A DNA stretch of 25,389 nucleotides from Rhodocyclaceae bacterium (GCA_025361105.1 JANYAW010000259.1:1-25389), one strand, 5' to 3'; shown: positions 1-8,542, numbered from the stretch's first letter. Notes: generated from the letters alone by a model not told the origin. Numbers and translations are program-made.

Positions 1-551
1 CGCAAACACATCGGCGGATGCGAATTCCCTGCGGCAAAAATTTCTTCACTATGATCCGGATGGTCAGCGCGAATTCGGCTTATCCACCATGCCGGATGCC
101 GCCAAAAAGCCACCGCGTCTTGATCCGCTGCCGCCAACAACTCAACGCGTTGGCGCAGAAAATTTCGCAGCACGCCATTGACCACGCCTTTGTAGCGGCC
201 ATTGCCCATTTCCTTCGCTGCATCCGTGGCTTGATTGACTATCGTGTGCGCCTCCTCGGGGCGGCGCTCCAGGCGGCTGATGGCAACCAGCAACAGGCTA
301 TACACCAGATCATCGGGCAAACGTTTCGCCGTCAATCGCGCTAACAAAAAATCGCCACGCCCACAGTCGCGCAAAGCGGTGTAGCTCAAGTCCATCGCCC
401 CCGCCTTCAGTTTGGGCGCAAGCCCTCGCAAAACAGCGTCCGGCGTGCCACCCGCAATCACAGCAGCGACAGCAGTCGCAGCCGCCGCAAGAGTAGCTGC
501 CAACGGCGGGTTAAGGGTAGGCGGCGGTGAAACGTGAGAAGATTGGTTCAT
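1..551 (-). CDS. rsmB: 16S rRNA m5C967 methyltransferase RsmB, N-terminal part (cut by window edge)
   Basis: Reading the minus strand from the ATG at 551 gives 183 open codons running off the window start. RsmB (Sun/Fmu) methylates C967 of 16S rRNA using S-adenosylmethionine. The visible part is the NusB-like RNA-binding domain: residues about 15-140 are helical, ending in the typical VNGVLRNFLRQ stretch. The family signature with HPAWW near residue 152 and the HPPMCL segment at the right edge leads into the catalytic domain, which lies outside. There is no Shine-Dalgarno before the ATG. A -10-like TAGACT (558-563 on this strand) lies so close that the mRNA could be leaderless; this is inference. 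It is divergent from the EamA gene. In betaproteobacteria rsmB usually sits near htpX, fmt and def, as here, but plus-strand genes now intervene. Confidence 0.9.
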   Translation of the reverse strand, partial: MNQSSHVSPPPTLNPPLAATLAAAATAVAAVIAGGTPDAVLRGLAPKLKAGAMDLSYTALRDCGRGDFLLARLTAKRLPDDLVYSLLLVAISRLERRPEEAHTIVNQATDAAKEMGNGRYKGVVNGVLRNFLRQRVELLAAADQDAVAFWRHPAWWISRIRADHPDHSEEIFAAGNSHPPMCL

Positions 552-630
552 GACAACAGTCTAGGCGAATTGTTACGATTTTTTGACGAGATGCCGAGCC
601 ACGCTGCTCTCTCACTGCTCTCCCAACGCA

Positions 631-1578
631 ATGAACAACGAACCAGACACTAATTCCGCCGCCCCAAGTATTGCAATCGCTGCACTGCTCGCCAGCGCTG
701 TCTTGTGGAGCATTAGCTGGTATCCGTTTCGCTTACTCGCTGCATCGGGTGTATCAGGCGTGTGGGCGATCATTGCCACGGAATTGATCGCCGCGCTGTT
801 GTGCCTCGTGTTGTTTTGGTCACAGATTGTCCGCCGTGGCAATTGTCTTGCGCCAGCAAAGGCGGTAGGTTCAAGTCATGCCTTGGTAGCACTCGCGCTA
901 ATCGGATTTTTAGGCGGCGCCACCAATACTGGATTCATTTTGGCTACCTTGCACGGCAATGTTTTGCGCGCGACATTGCTATTGTATTTAGCACCGTTGT
1001 GGACCTTGTTTCTAGCGCGGTGGTTGCTTAAAGAGCCAATTACCTTGAGCGGTGTTGGCGTGGTGCTGATGGCGCTTGGCGGTGCGGCGGTGATGCTCGG
1101 TTCGACTGCGCTGAATGGTAGCTTGAGCGCAGGTGATGGCTTGGGGCTAGTGGCCGGAATCGCCTACGCGGCGTACAACGTTTCGGTGCGCCGCGCCGAG
1201 CATGTGGCGCAAGCGCAAAAGACTTTGGCCGCTGCGCTTGGGTCAGCCGCCACTGCGGTGCTGGCATTGCCTTTTTATGACACACAAGGCTGGCCTTCGT
1301 CGCTCAATGCCACCACTTGGGCGCTATTACTGGGCACGGCGATATTACTGGTGTTGGTGGTTAGCTTGATGCAATACGGTTTGATGCGAATCAGCGCGAC
1401 CCGCGCGATTGTGATTTTGGTCAGCGAACTAATCTTCGCCGCGGCCTCGGCGTGGTGGCTGGCTGACGAGATGCCGGGTGCACGCGAATTTATCGGCGGT
1501 GCGCTTATCATTAGTGCAAGTTTGATTGCCGCTGGCGTTGGTCAACAGCAAGGCCAAAACAAGGAGAAAAGCACATGA
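631..1578 (+). CDS. EamA/DMT-superfamily inner-membrane transporter
   Basis: About 315 residues, strongly hydrophobic, with roughly ten membrane segments in two related halves, as in the EamA (DUF6, RhaT-like) drug/metabolite transporters. The second half has the family-typical RAIVILVSELIFAAASAWW stretch. The substrate cannot be told; family members export amino acids, metabolites or drugs. I prefer the ATG at 631 (MNNEPDTN) over an upstream TTG at 583, which would add a poor 16-residue leader; neither has a clear Shine-Dalgarno. The last four bases overlap the start of the next gene (ATGA), so the two are probably translationally coupled. Confidence 0.8.
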   Translation: MNNEPDTNSAAPSIAIAALLASAVLWSISWYPFRLLAASGVSGVWAIIATELIAALLCLVLFWSQIVRRGNCLAPAKAVGSSHALVALALIGFLGGATNTGFILATLHGNVLRATLLLYLAPLWTLFLARWLLKEPITLSGVGVVLMALGGAAVMLGSTALNGSLSAGDGLGLVAGIAYAAYNVSVRRAEHVAQAQKTLAAALGSAATAVLALPFYDTQGWPSSLNATTWALLLGTAILLVLVVSLMQYGLMRISATRAIVILVSELIFAAASAWWLADEMPGAREFIGGALIISASLIAAGVGQQQGQNKEKST

Positions 1579-2579
1579 ATTCCGTTCACCGTTCAAGAAT
1601 TTTCTTAGGCTTTTTGCTATTGCTGACGCTGGCGTGGACAGTGCCAGCACACAGCGCCGATGCGCTGCCATCGTGGAATGAAGGCGCGACCAAGCAATCC
1701 ATTGTTAGCTTTGTTGAGCGCGTGACCACACAAGGCGGCAAAGATTACGTTGCCCCGTCGGAGCGCATCGCGGTGTTCGATAACGACGGCACTTTATGGT
1801 CCGAACAACCTTTATATTTCCAATTATTTTTCACCTTCGAGCGCATCCGCGCGCTCGCGCCACAGCATCCAGAATGGCAAGAGAAACCTGCCGTCAAAGC
1901 GCTGTTGGCCGGGGATATGAAGACGGTGATGACCAGCAGCGAACGTGATTTGTTTGAGTTGGTGGTGATAGCGCACGCGGGCAACACGACCGAGGAATTC
2001 AACAAGATTGTGAGCGACTGGGTAGCGAGTTCTCGTCATCCGAAATCCAAACGCCCGTTCACCGAAATGGTGTTTCAGCCGATGTTGGAACTGCTGAGCT
2101 TTTTGCGCGCCAATGGTTTCAAGATTTACATTTGTTCAGGTGGTGATTTGGATTTCATGCGCGCATTCGCCGAGCGTGTTTATGGCGTTCCGCCAGAACA
2201 GGTGATAGGTTCAACTTTCAAATACAGCCTTGGCTCGGCGACCGATCCCCTGGCGATTGTGATTCAGCCCAAACTGGATGTAATCAACGATAACGATATG
2301 AAGGTGGTGAGTATTCATCGGGTGATAGGACGGCGACCGATTTTTACCTTTGGCAATTCTGATGGCGATCACGCGATGTTGCGCTGGACGGCGGCGGGTA
2401 GCGGCGCGCGCTTTATGGGGCTGGTGCATCACACCGATGGCGAACGCGAAGTGGCTTATGACCGCGAATCAAAGATCGGCAAACTCGATAAAGCGCTCGA
2501 CGAGGCAATAGCCAAGGGCTGGACAGTGGCCGATATGAAGCGCGATTGGCGCGACGTTTTCCCGCCCGAGAAAAAATGA
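1575..2579 (+). CDS. Exported HAD-superfamily phosphatase
   Basis: 334 residues with an N-terminal hydrophobic segment (about 9-28, ending AHSA), so probably secreted to the periplasm. HAD motifs are present in order: motif I FDNDGTLW with nucleophile Asp69 and acid/base Asp71, motif II CSGGD with Ser188, and motif IV GNSDGDHAML with Asp263 and Asp265 for Mg2+. This matches PF12710-type haloacid dehalogenase-like hydrolases, which hydrolyse phosphomonoesters; the natural substrate is unknown. It starts inside the transporter gene's stop region and has a good Shine-Dalgarno (AAGGAG) eight bases upstream. A periplasmic phosphatase paired with an inner-membrane transporter could release and then move a product, but that is inference. 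Confidence 0.85.
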   Translation: MNSVHRSRIFLGFLLLLTLAWTVPAHSADALPSWNEGATKQSIVSFVERVTTQGGKDYVAPSERIAVFDNDGTLWSEQPLYFQLFFTFERIRALAPQHPEWQEKPAVKALLAGDMKTVMTSSERDLFELVVIAHAGNTTEEFNKIVSDWVASSRHPKSKRPFTEMVFQPMLELLSFLRANGFKIYICSGGDLDFMRAFAERVYGVPPEQVIGSTFKYSLGSATDPLAIVIQPKLDVINDNDMKVVSIHRVIGRRPIFTFGNSDGDHAMLRWTAAGSGARFMGLVHHTDGEREVAYDRESKIGKLDKALDEAIAKGWTVADMKRDWRDVFPPEKK

Positions 2580-2689
2580 AACCGTCAGCGTTTGAACGAG
2601 CATTTAAGCGCGCTTTTGAGCGCGAGTCAGAAATCCCCGCTATTCTGTGCTACCCGCACAACTAACCTCATTAGGTGCACGAATTACTC

Positions 2690-2866
2690 ATGGCCAAACC
2701 CAACTATAGCTTCGAAAAACGTCAGCGCGATATTCAGAAACAGCAGAAGAAGGCTGAGAAATTGGCTAAAAAGGCCGCTGCCAAAGAGGGCACGGCAGGC
2801 GCCGATGTATCAGTCGACGACGAAGCGCCGCAAACCGCACCCAACATGGGTGATACACCCAGCTAA
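2690..2866 (+). CDS. Small Lys-rich conserved hypothetical protein (58 aa)
   Basis: The protein begins MAKPNYSFEKRQRDIQKQQK, continues as an alternating Lys/Ala helix to about residue 38, and ends in an acidic, Pro-containing tail. Short proteins opening with MAKPNYSFEKRQR are common in beta- and gammaproteobacteria; no function is established that I know of. The basic amphipathic helix suggests nucleic-acid or ribosome contact (inference). I chose the ATG at 2690 because it gives the family N terminus; a GTG 15 bases upstream is in frame. The AGGTG at 2671-2675 is a slightly distant Shine-Dalgarno. The stop codon is directly adjacent to that of the convergent htpX gene, with no base between. 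Confidence 0.7.
   Translation: MAKPNYSFEKRQRDIQKQQKKAEKLAKKAAAKEGTAGADVSVDDEAPQTAPNMGDTPS
2847..2861. repeat. Short inverted repeat at the convergent junction
   Basis: TGGGTG and CACCCA form a perfect 6-bp inverted repeat around a three-base loop in the last codons of the small Lys-rich gene, just before its stop and the adjoining htpX stop. It has no T-tract on either side, so it is at best a weak terminator or an mRNA 3'-end stabiliser. Confidence 0.4.
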
Positions 2867-3715
2867 TCAGCGCAGCGCCATCGCATGCAATCTGGCGATG
2901 CGCTCTTCGGTACTTGGGTGGGTCGAAAACATCCCGCGTAAGCCGCCGCCGGAAAGCGGATTCATGATCATCATCTGTGCGGTCTCTGGATGCGCATCTG
3001 CTGTCTGCATTGGAATGCCGCGCGTATAGGCATCGATTTTCGCCAAGGCATCGGCGAGCGCTCGTGGGTCGCCGGAAATTTCTGCACCGCCGCGATCCGC
3101 TTCAAATTCACGCCCACGCGAAATCGCCATTTGTATCAATGACGCGGCCAGTGGTGCGAGGATCATCATCGCAATCGAGGCCAGCGGATTCACCCGTTCG
3201 CCATCTGAACCACGACCACCAAAAAACATCGCGAAATTAGCCAGCATTGCAATTGCACCGGCCATCGTCGCCGATATGGTGGAGATCAAAATATCGCGAT
3301 GCTTGACGTGTGCTAATTCATGCGCCATCACCCCGCGCAACTCGCGCGCTGACAACATTTTGAGTATGCCGCTGGTCGCGGCGACCGCTGCGTGCTCAGG
3401 ATTCCTACCTGTCGCGAAAGCATTGGGCTGCGCTTCGTCGATGATGAACACGCGCGGCATGGGTAGCTGTGCATTAGCAGCGAGTTCTTTGACCATATTG
3501 AAAAGGTAAGGCGAATTGGTTTCGTCAACCTGTTGTGCGTTGTACATCTTGAGCACCATGGTGTCGGAGAACCAGTAGGAAAAAATGTTCATTCCGCCAC
3601 CAATAATCAAGGCCAGCAACATCCCCTGCGCGCCACCGATGTAAGCGCCAATCGCGCCAAACAGCGCCATGATGCCGGCCATCAAAATTGAAGTTTTCAG
3701 GTAGTTGAAAAACAT
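2867..3715 (-). CDS. htpX: Membrane zinc metalloprotease HtpX (M48B)
   Basis: 282 residues, the normal size for HtpX, an inner-membrane protease that degrades misfolded membrane proteins together with FtsH. Two membrane segments lie at about 9-28 and 30-50 and a further hydrophobic pair near 143-165 and 178-198. The zinc site is HELAH (His132, Glu133, His136), with third ligand Glu203 in GREFEAD. The C-terminal FSTHPSTEERIARL is typical. A good Shine-Dalgarno (GGAG) is seven bases before the ATG. In related genomes htpX lies between fmt and rsmB; here it keeps its strand but is separated from both by plus-strand genes. No heat-shock promoter was recognised. Confidence 0.95.
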   Translation of the reverse strand: MFFNYLKTSILMAGIMALFGAIGAYIGGAQGMLLALIIGGGMNIFSYWFSDTMVLKMYNAQQVDETNSPYLFNMVKELAANAQLPMPRVFIIDEAQPNAFATGRNPEHAAVAATSGILKMLSARELRGVMAHELAHVKHRDILISTISATMAGAIAMLANFAMFFGGRGSDGERVNPLASIAMMILAPLAASLIQMAISRGREFEADRGGAEISGDPRALADALAKIDAYTRGIPMQTADAHPETAQMMIMNPLSGGGLRGMFSTHPSTEERIARLHAMALR

Positions 3716-3836
3716 GGTGAGGCTCCGTGTGTTTAGGGTTACAAATGCGCCCGCAAATGAGCAGGGAATTAGATGGGGGCAAGCCGGAAAAGTTCAATTA
3801 GACTTTGCCGCTTCCATCATCCGCTTAAGGAATTTT

Positions 3837-4841
3837 ATGGCCGCCTCACCCAAAATCGTGATTGCCGGTGCCGGCAGTATCGGCTGTTATGTTGGTGGCG
3901 CACTTGCTTTGGCTGGGCGCGATGTGCGCTTGCTGCTGCGACCGCGCTTAGGCAGCGAATTGCGCGCGAACGGCTTGACGATTAGCGATCACAGCGGACG
4001 CACGCGATATTTAGCACCAGGGCAGTTTGGTCTCGCCACCGATGCGGCGGCTTTGGCGACCGCAGACATAATTTTGGTTACCGTAAAAAGCGCAGCAAGC
4101 GCTGAAATCGCCGCACAAATTGATGCTCATGCACGACCTGATGCGCTCATCGTCAGCTTTCAAAACGGCATCGGCAATGCCGATATTTTGCGTGCCGGTT
4201 GTGGTGGGCGCACCGTCTATCCGGGCATGGTTGGATTCAACGTGGTGCAGTTGGGCAAGGGAAAATTTCATCAAGCCACAGAAAGCGCACTCTATGTTCC
4301 AGCGCAAGCGCCATCACTCGCACCGCTGTTCAATGTGATCGGATTGAAGTGCCGCGCGCATCCCGACATGCAGGCAATTTTGTGGGGCAAGCTGCTCCTC
4401 AATTTGAACAACGCGCTCAATGCGCTCTCTGGCCTGCCTTTGTACGATCAATTGCATGACATTCGCTGGCGACGGCTGCAGGCGACGATGATGGACGAAG
4501 CCTTGGCCGCGATGTCGCGCGGCAATATTTCACCAGCCAAACTCACGCCAATTCCATCACGTTTTGTCCCATTTTTGTTTCGCTTGCCGACACCGATTTT
4601 CCGCCACGCGATGGCCGCGACGCTGACCATAGACCGCACAGCGCGCTCGTCAATGTCCGAAGATTTAGCGCTGGGGCGGATGACCGAAATCGATTATTTA
4701 CAAGGCGCGGTGATTGCCCTGGCCAAACAACACGGGCTGAATGCGCCGCTCTGTGAGCGTGTCACCGATGCGATTCGTCAAGCCGAAACTGCCAAAGCCG
4801 GTTCGCCAAAGATGTCGCCGGAAGTCTTGGCCGGGGCGTAA
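3837..4841 (+). CDS. panE: 2-dehydropantoate 2-reductase (ketopantoate reductase)
   Basis: 334 residues. This family (PanE/ApbA) reduces ketopantoate to pantoate with NADPH in coenzyme A synthesis. The N-terminal Rossmann motif AGAGSIGCYVGG is at residues 10-21, VKS at the end of a strand near 82, and FQNGIGN near 107, as in the family. The C-terminal helical domain has the WGKLLLNLNNALNAL segment holding the catalytic Lys and the substrate-binding Asn residues, and a Ser-x-x-x-Asp pattern (SSMSEDLALGRMTEID). Start chosen at ATG 3837 with AAGGA five to six bases upstream; an open frame continues upstream but without family similarity. Paralogues with unknown 2-ketoacid substrates exist, so the pantoate role is likely but not certain. 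It converges on fmt, the two stops being two bases apart. Confidence 0.85.
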   Translation: MAASPKIVIAGAGSIGCYVGGALALAGRDVRLLLRPRLGSELRANGLTISDHSGRTRYLAPGQFGLATDAAALATADIILVTVKSAASAEIAAQIDAHARPDALIVSFQNGIGNADILRAGCGGRTVYPGMVGFNVVQLGKGKFHQATESALYVPAQAPSLAPLFNVIGLKCRAHPDMQAILWGKLLLNLNNALNALSGLPLYDQLHDIRWRRLQATMMDEALAAMSRGNISPAKLTPIPSRFVPFLFRLPTPIFRHAMAATLTIDRTARSSMSEDLALGRMTEIDYLQGAVIALAKQHGLNAPLCERVTDAIRQAETAKAGSPKMSPEVLAGA

Positions 4842-4843
4842 CG

Positions 4844-5761
4844 CTAGCGGCGCAATCCCGCCTCCAGCCAGTTGGTGCTGGTGATACGCCGTCCGCCGGG
4901 GCTTTGCACTTCCAACAAGCGAAGCGCGCCCTCGCTACAACTCACCACAATCCCTTCGGCAGTGGAGATAAATTTACCCGGCGCTGATGCAATGTCATTG
5001 TGATCAATCGCTTCCGCGCGCCAAACCTTGACTGGCTCACCGCCCAAATTAAATGTCGCGCCGGGAAATGGATTGAAGGCGCGAATCTTCCGCGCCAAAA
5101 TTTCAGCCGATTCCTGCCAATCAAGCTGCGCTTCCGCTTTAGTGATTTTTGCCGCGTAGGTAAGACCCTCGGTCGGTTGCAACATCGGGGTCAAAGCATC
5201 AAGTCGCGCCAAGGTTTCGACGATCAAATCCGCCCCTAGACACGCTAATTTATCGTGCAAACTTCCCGTTGTATCGTCGGGCGAAATATCCATCGATTCA
5301 TGCAACAACATTGCGCCGGTATCCAAACCTGCGTCCATCTGCATGATGGTGATGCCGGTCTGCCGGTCGCCCGCTTCGATGGCGCGATGTATCGGTGCAG
5401 CACCGCGCCAACGCGGCAGCAAAGAGGCGTGAATATTCACACAACCGCGTGGCGGAATATCGAGCACCGCTGGCGGCAATATCAAACCATAGGCGGCGAC
5501 CACCATAATTTGTGCGCCGCGGTCTTGGCAAGCGGTGCGTATCGGTTCTTGTGTCGCCGGATCTTTGAGCCGCTCGGGTTGATACACCGCAATGCCATTG
5601 GCCATTGCGAGTTTTTTTACCGCACTTGCCTGCAAATGCATACCGCGTCCGGCTGGCCGATCTGGCTGCGTCAACACCAACACAATCTCATGTCCCGCAC
5701 CAATGAGCGCCGCCAAAGCGTGCTCAGCAAATTCCGGCGTTCCGGCAAAAATAATCCGCAC
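4844..5761 (-). CDS. fmt: Methionyl-tRNA formyltransferase
   Basis: 305 residues, usual length. It transfers the formyl group of 10-formyltetrahydrofolate to initiator Met-tRNA. Catalytic Asn109 and His111 are in VNIHASLLPRWRGAAPI and Asp146 is in MDAGLDTG; the N terminus RIIFAGTPEFA is classic. The start is GTG at 5761 and shares one G with the def stop (TAGTG), so translation is coupled to def. The last codons (SPGGRRITSTNWLEAGLRR) are encoded by DNA that contains one copy of the 27-bp dispersed repeat (4867-4893). The family normally has a GGKRL-x(3-4)-FL-type ending here, so the repeat seems to have replaced rather than lengthened the tail. Confidence 0.97.
   Translation of the reverse strand: MRIIFAGTPEFAEHALAALIGAGHEIVLVLTQPDRPAGRGMHLQASAVKKLAMANGIAVYQPERLKDPATQEPIRTACQDRGAQIMVVAAYGLILPPAVLDIPPRGCVNIHASLLPRWRGAAPIHRAIEAGDRQTGITIMQMDAGLDTGAMLLHESMDISPDDTTGSLHDKLACLGADLIVETLARLDALTPMLQPTEGLTYAAKITKAEAQLDWQESAEILARKIRAFNPFPGATFNLGGEPVKVWRAEAIDHNDIASAPGKFISTAEGIVVSCSEGALRLLEVQSPGGRRITSTNWLEAGLRR
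4867..4893. repeat. Dispersed repeat, copy A (in fmt 3' end)
   Basis: Plus-strand 27-mer that starts GCCAGTTGGTGCTGG and ends ACGCCGTC. Read on the minus strand it differs by one base from the copy in nrtB and by two from the copy in the nrtA leader. Inside it, CCAG and CTGG form a small inverted repeat around six bases. Confidence 0.75.
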
Positions 5762-6264
5762 TAGAACGTCTCACGCGATTGTTTGACCAGCTTGGCTTTG
5801 ATGCGCGTTTGCTTCAGTCGCGATAGATATTCAACGAACACTTTGCCATCCAGATGATCCATTTCGTGCTGTATGCAAACCGCCAGCAAATCGTCGGCGG
5901 CGAGAACAAATTCGTCGCCGCCGACATTCAAGGCACGCACCACAATATGCGAAGCGCGTTTCACGGTTTCGTAAATTCCAGGCACCGAAAGACAGCCTTC
6001 TTCGCCTTCGCATTCGCCGGATTTTTCGATCAATTCTGGATTGATAAAAGTCAGCAACTGGGATTTATCGTCCGACACATCAATCACCACCATGCGTACG
6101 TGCTGATTGACTTGGGTCGCCGCCAAGCCAATACCGGGCGCGGCATACATGGTCTCGGCCATGTCGGCGGCAAGCTGGCGTATCGTCGCGCCCACCGTTT
6201 TGATAGGTGTAGCGCACGTGTGCAAGCGTGGATCGGGGTAATGCAAAATCGGCAATAAGGCCAT
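5761..6264 (-). CDS. def: Peptide deformylase
   Basis: 167 residues, normal for type I deformylase, a Fe2+/Zn2+ enzyme that removes the N-formyl group from nascent proteins. All three motifs are present: GIGLAATQ (44-51; usually GxGLAAxQ), EGCLS with metal ligand Cys91, and QHEMDHLDG with His133, Glu134 and His137. The start is ATG 6264; the frame stays open further upstream but adds nothing resembling the family. AAGAG about eight bases before the ATG serves as ribosome site. It is first in a def-fmt pair with one-base overlap and is divergent from the LysM gene, an arrangement common in proteobacteria. Confidence 0.97.
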   Translation of the reverse strand: MALLPILHYPDPRLHTCATPIKTVGATIRQLAADMAETMYAAPGIGLAATQVNQHVRMVVIDVSDDKSQLLTFINPELIEKSGECEGEEGCLSVPGIYETVKRASHIVVRALNVGGDEFVLAADDLLAVCIQHEMDHLDGKVFVEYLSRLKQTRIKAKLVKQSRETF

Positions 6265-6363
6265 GAATCTACTCTTTAAGGAATTGATGTGCGACGCAAT
6301 GTCGGGCAGAATCGGCGTGCACATCTGGAAAAATGTCGGGATCATCCCGCAGGAGACAACACC

Positions 6364-7410
6364 ATGCGTCGCATTATATTCGCGCTCTTCATCAGCATCA
6401 TTGCCAGCGTTGGCACGACAGCATTGGCAGCCACTGCCGCACCAAGCAAACCATTGGAATTGGTGGTTGGTGCGCCGGATCGTTATGTCGTGTTGCCGGG
6501 CGATACTTTGTGGAGTCTTGCCAACAAATTCCTCAAGGACCCTTATCGCTGGGGCGATCTTTGGAGGCTCAACAAAGATGAAGTGAAAAGTCCACAACGC
6601 CTCTATCCGGGTCAAGTGCTAACGCTCAACACGAGCGGCAGTTCGCCGACCATGGAAGCCAGCGCTATCAAGCTGGTGCCACGCGAATACATCGAGCAAT
6701 TCAAAGTCGGCATTCCGTCGATCTCACCCACTGTCATTGAACCGTTCTTGACCGAACCCTTGGTGATGGAAACAGGTGACATGCAAGGTGTGGCACGGGT
6801 CGTGGCGTTGGGTGATGGCCGCGTGTTGGCCGGCGCGGGCGACCAGATATACACAACACCGGTGACGACCACTGCCAATCTGTGGCAAATTTTTCGTCCA
6901 ACGACGGCGCTAGTTGATCCCGTTAGCAAAGCTGTGCTGGGCCATGAAGCGATGTTGCTTGGCACGGCAAAATGGGTACAAACTGGTGAGCTGAGCGAGT
7001 TTCGCATCCTCACCAGCAAGCTGGAAACTACCGCGGGGGATCGCTTGCTTCCCGCGCCACATCAGGATGTGCCAAGCTACCTGCCGCATGCGCCGGACAA
7101 GCAACTCGAAGGACGCGTACTCGGTATACCTGGTGGCCTCCATTTTGCTGGAACCAACTCCGTGATCACCATCAATTTGGGCAAAAAAGACGGCATTGAA
7201 CGTGGCCATGTATTGATCACCGAACTGGCTGGCCCGACAGTAGAAGATCGTCAAGGGCGACCCAAATATGATTCTGTCGCCAGCTATCAACTGCCCAATT
7301 CACGCAACGGCATGTTGTTTGTGTTCCGTGTGTTTGATCAAGTTTCGTATGCCTTGGTGATGAGCGCGGGTCGTGCCATTGCGTTGGGCGACATGGTACG
7401 AACACCTTGA
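6364..7410 (+). CDS. Secreted LysM peptidoglycan-binding protein
   Basis: 348 residues. A signal peptide (about 1-22, ending ALAA) directs export. One LysM domain lies at about 40-88 (YVVLPGDTLWSLANKFLKD to LYPGQVLTL), which binds peptidoglycan glycan chains. The remaining 260 residues have no catalytic motif I can name and look like the conserved C-terminal part of betaproteobacterial LysM proteins encoded between def and dprA. The start at 6364 is fixed by AGGAG eight bases upstream and by the signal peptide; upstream in-frame codons lie in the def-lysM promoter region. dprA follows 20 bases later, so the two are probably co-transcribed. Confidence 0.88.
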   Translation: MRRIIFALFISIIASVGTTALAATAAPSKPLELVVGAPDRYVVLPGDTLWSLANKFLKDPYRWGDLWRLNKDEVKSPQRLYPGQVLTLNTSGSSPTMEASAIKLVPREYIEQFKVGIPSISPTVIEPFLTEPLVMETGDMQGVARVVALGDGRVLAGAGDQIYTTPVTTTANLWQIFRPTTALVDPVSKAVLGHEAMLLGTAKWVQTGELSEFRILTSKLETTAGDRLLPAPHQDVPSYLPHAPDKQLEGRVLGIPGGLHFAGTNSVITINLGKKDGIERGHVLITELAGPTVEDRQGRPKYDSVASYQLPNSRNGMLFVFRVFDQVSYALVMSAGRAIALGDMVRTP

Positions 7411-7430
7411 TCTTTTTGTTCGACTAAGGC

Positions 7431-8540
7431 ATGTCGACACCGCCAGATTTGGCGGCTTGGTTGCGGCTGTCGCTAATCCCCGGCATTGGTGCCGAAACAC
7501 AGCGCAAACTGCTTAACGCCTTTGGTCTGCCGGAATCTATTTTTTCGGCAAGCCATAGTGCTTTGCGCAGCGCAATCGGCGATATCGCCGCGCAAAAATT
7601 TCTGCTCAGCCACGAAGCTCTAGCACCCGCTATAGATGCCGCGCTGGCATGGGCCAACGAGGCAGGCAACAGTATTTTTACGCTCGCAGATGCCGACTAT
7701 CCAAAGGCCTTGCTCGAAGCCGCCGATCCGCCGGTGTTGCTGTACTGCAAAGGTCGCCGCGAATTATTAAGTCGCCCCATGCTGGCTATCGTCGGCAGCC
7801 GCAATGCGACCGCGCAAGGCGAGCGTGACGCCACAGCCTTTGCCAAAACGCTAGGCGACGCAGGTCTGACCGTAGTCAGTGGGCTGGCGCTTGGTATCGA
7901 TGCAGCAGCGCATCGTGGTGGGCTGGAGACCGCCGCCAGCACAGTCGCCATCGTCGGCACTGGTGCAGACAGGCTTTATCCGGCCAGAAATGCAGCCTTG
8001 GGGCGCGAGCTAGCCGAGCGCGGCGCGATTATTTCTGAATTCCCATTGGGCACAGCGGCGCTGGCAAATAATTTTCCGCGTCGCAATCGCATCATCGCCG
8101 GGTTAGGCAAAGGCACCTTGGTGATTGAGGCCGCACTCAATAGCGGATCACTCATTACTGCCCGCCTTGCCGCAGACGCCGGTCGCGAGGTGTTTGCCAT
8201 TCCCGGATCGATACATTCACCAATGGCACGTGGATGTCATCAGTTGATACGACAAGGCGCGAAGCTGGTAGAAACGGCAGAAGACATTTTGGAGGAATTG
8301 CGCGTGGATCGCCCGGCTCCGATAGTTAAGCGCGATACAAAATCGCCAGTTGATGCTGGTGACTTGGTGTCAAATGAAGAAAAAGTCCTCGCTGCCCTCG
8401 GCCAGTCGCCGACAAACCTTGAAACAATTGCGATACGCTCCGGCTTGACTCCCGCCGATCTCCTTGCCATCCTGCTCGCTATGGAACTCGGCGGGCAACT
8501 CGCACAACTGCCCGGCGGTCTTTATCAACGACTCAACTAA
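7431..8540 (+). CDS. dprA: DNA-processing protein DprA (Smf)
   Basis: 369 residues. DprA binds incoming single-stranded DNA and loads RecA during natural transformation. A helix-hairpin-helix/SAM-like region (LRLSLIPGIGAETQRKLL) covers about 10-60. The Rossmann-like core covers about 85-290 with GSRNATAQG (122-130), SGLALGIDAAAH (150-161), the SEFPLG loop and FPRRNRIIAGL (215-225). A linker of about 25 residues leads to a C-terminal winged-helix domain (about 316-369). Smg follows two bases after the stop. The linker DNA (8345-8373) resembles the dispersed repeat described elsewhere. The presence of dprA alone does not prove competence. Confidence 0.95.
   Translation: MSTPPDLAAWLRLSLIPGIGAETQRKLLNAFGLPESIFSASHSALRSAIGDIAAQKFLLSHEALAPAIDAALAWANEAGNSIFTLADADYPKALLEAADPPVLLYCKGRRELLSRPMLAIVGSRNATAQGERDATAFAKTLGDAGLTVVSGLALGIDAAAHRGGLETAASTVAIVGTGADRLYPARNAALGRELAERGAIISEFPLGTAALANNFPRRNRIIAGLGKGTLVIEAALNSGSLITARLAADAGREVFAIPGSIHSPMARGCHQLIRQGAKLVETAEDILEELRVDRPAPIVKRDTKSPVDAGDLVSNEEKVLAALGQSPTNLETIAIRSGLTPADLLAILLAMELGGQLAQLPGGLYQRLN
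8345..8373. repeat. Dispersed repeat, degenerate copy D (dprA linker)
   Basis: 24 of 29 positions match the reverse complement of the nrtB copy, including a starting GCCAGTTG, an inner TGCTGGTGAC and a final GTCAA. It lies exactly in the inter-domain linker of DprA. It is weaker than copies A to C and could be partly coincidental. Confidence 0.4.
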
Positions 8541-8542
8541 TC

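Noticed and set aside
2592..3029. 145-codon plus-strand frame over the small Lys-rich gene and the htpX end
   Set aside because: It crosses two better-supported genes in other frames and resembles no known protein.
5255..5764. 169-codon plus-strand frame antisense to fmt
   Set aside because: fmt is complete with catalytic residues on the minus strand; the antisense product has odd composition and no motif.
6265..6615. N-terminal extension of the def frame
   Set aside because: The open frame continues, but the deformylase family starts at ATG 6264 and the upstream part overlaps the LysM gene on the other strand.
7011..7035. CTCACCAGCAAGCTGG as another dispersed repeat copy
   Set aside because: Only the short CACCAGCA word is shared; the rest does not align without several gaps.
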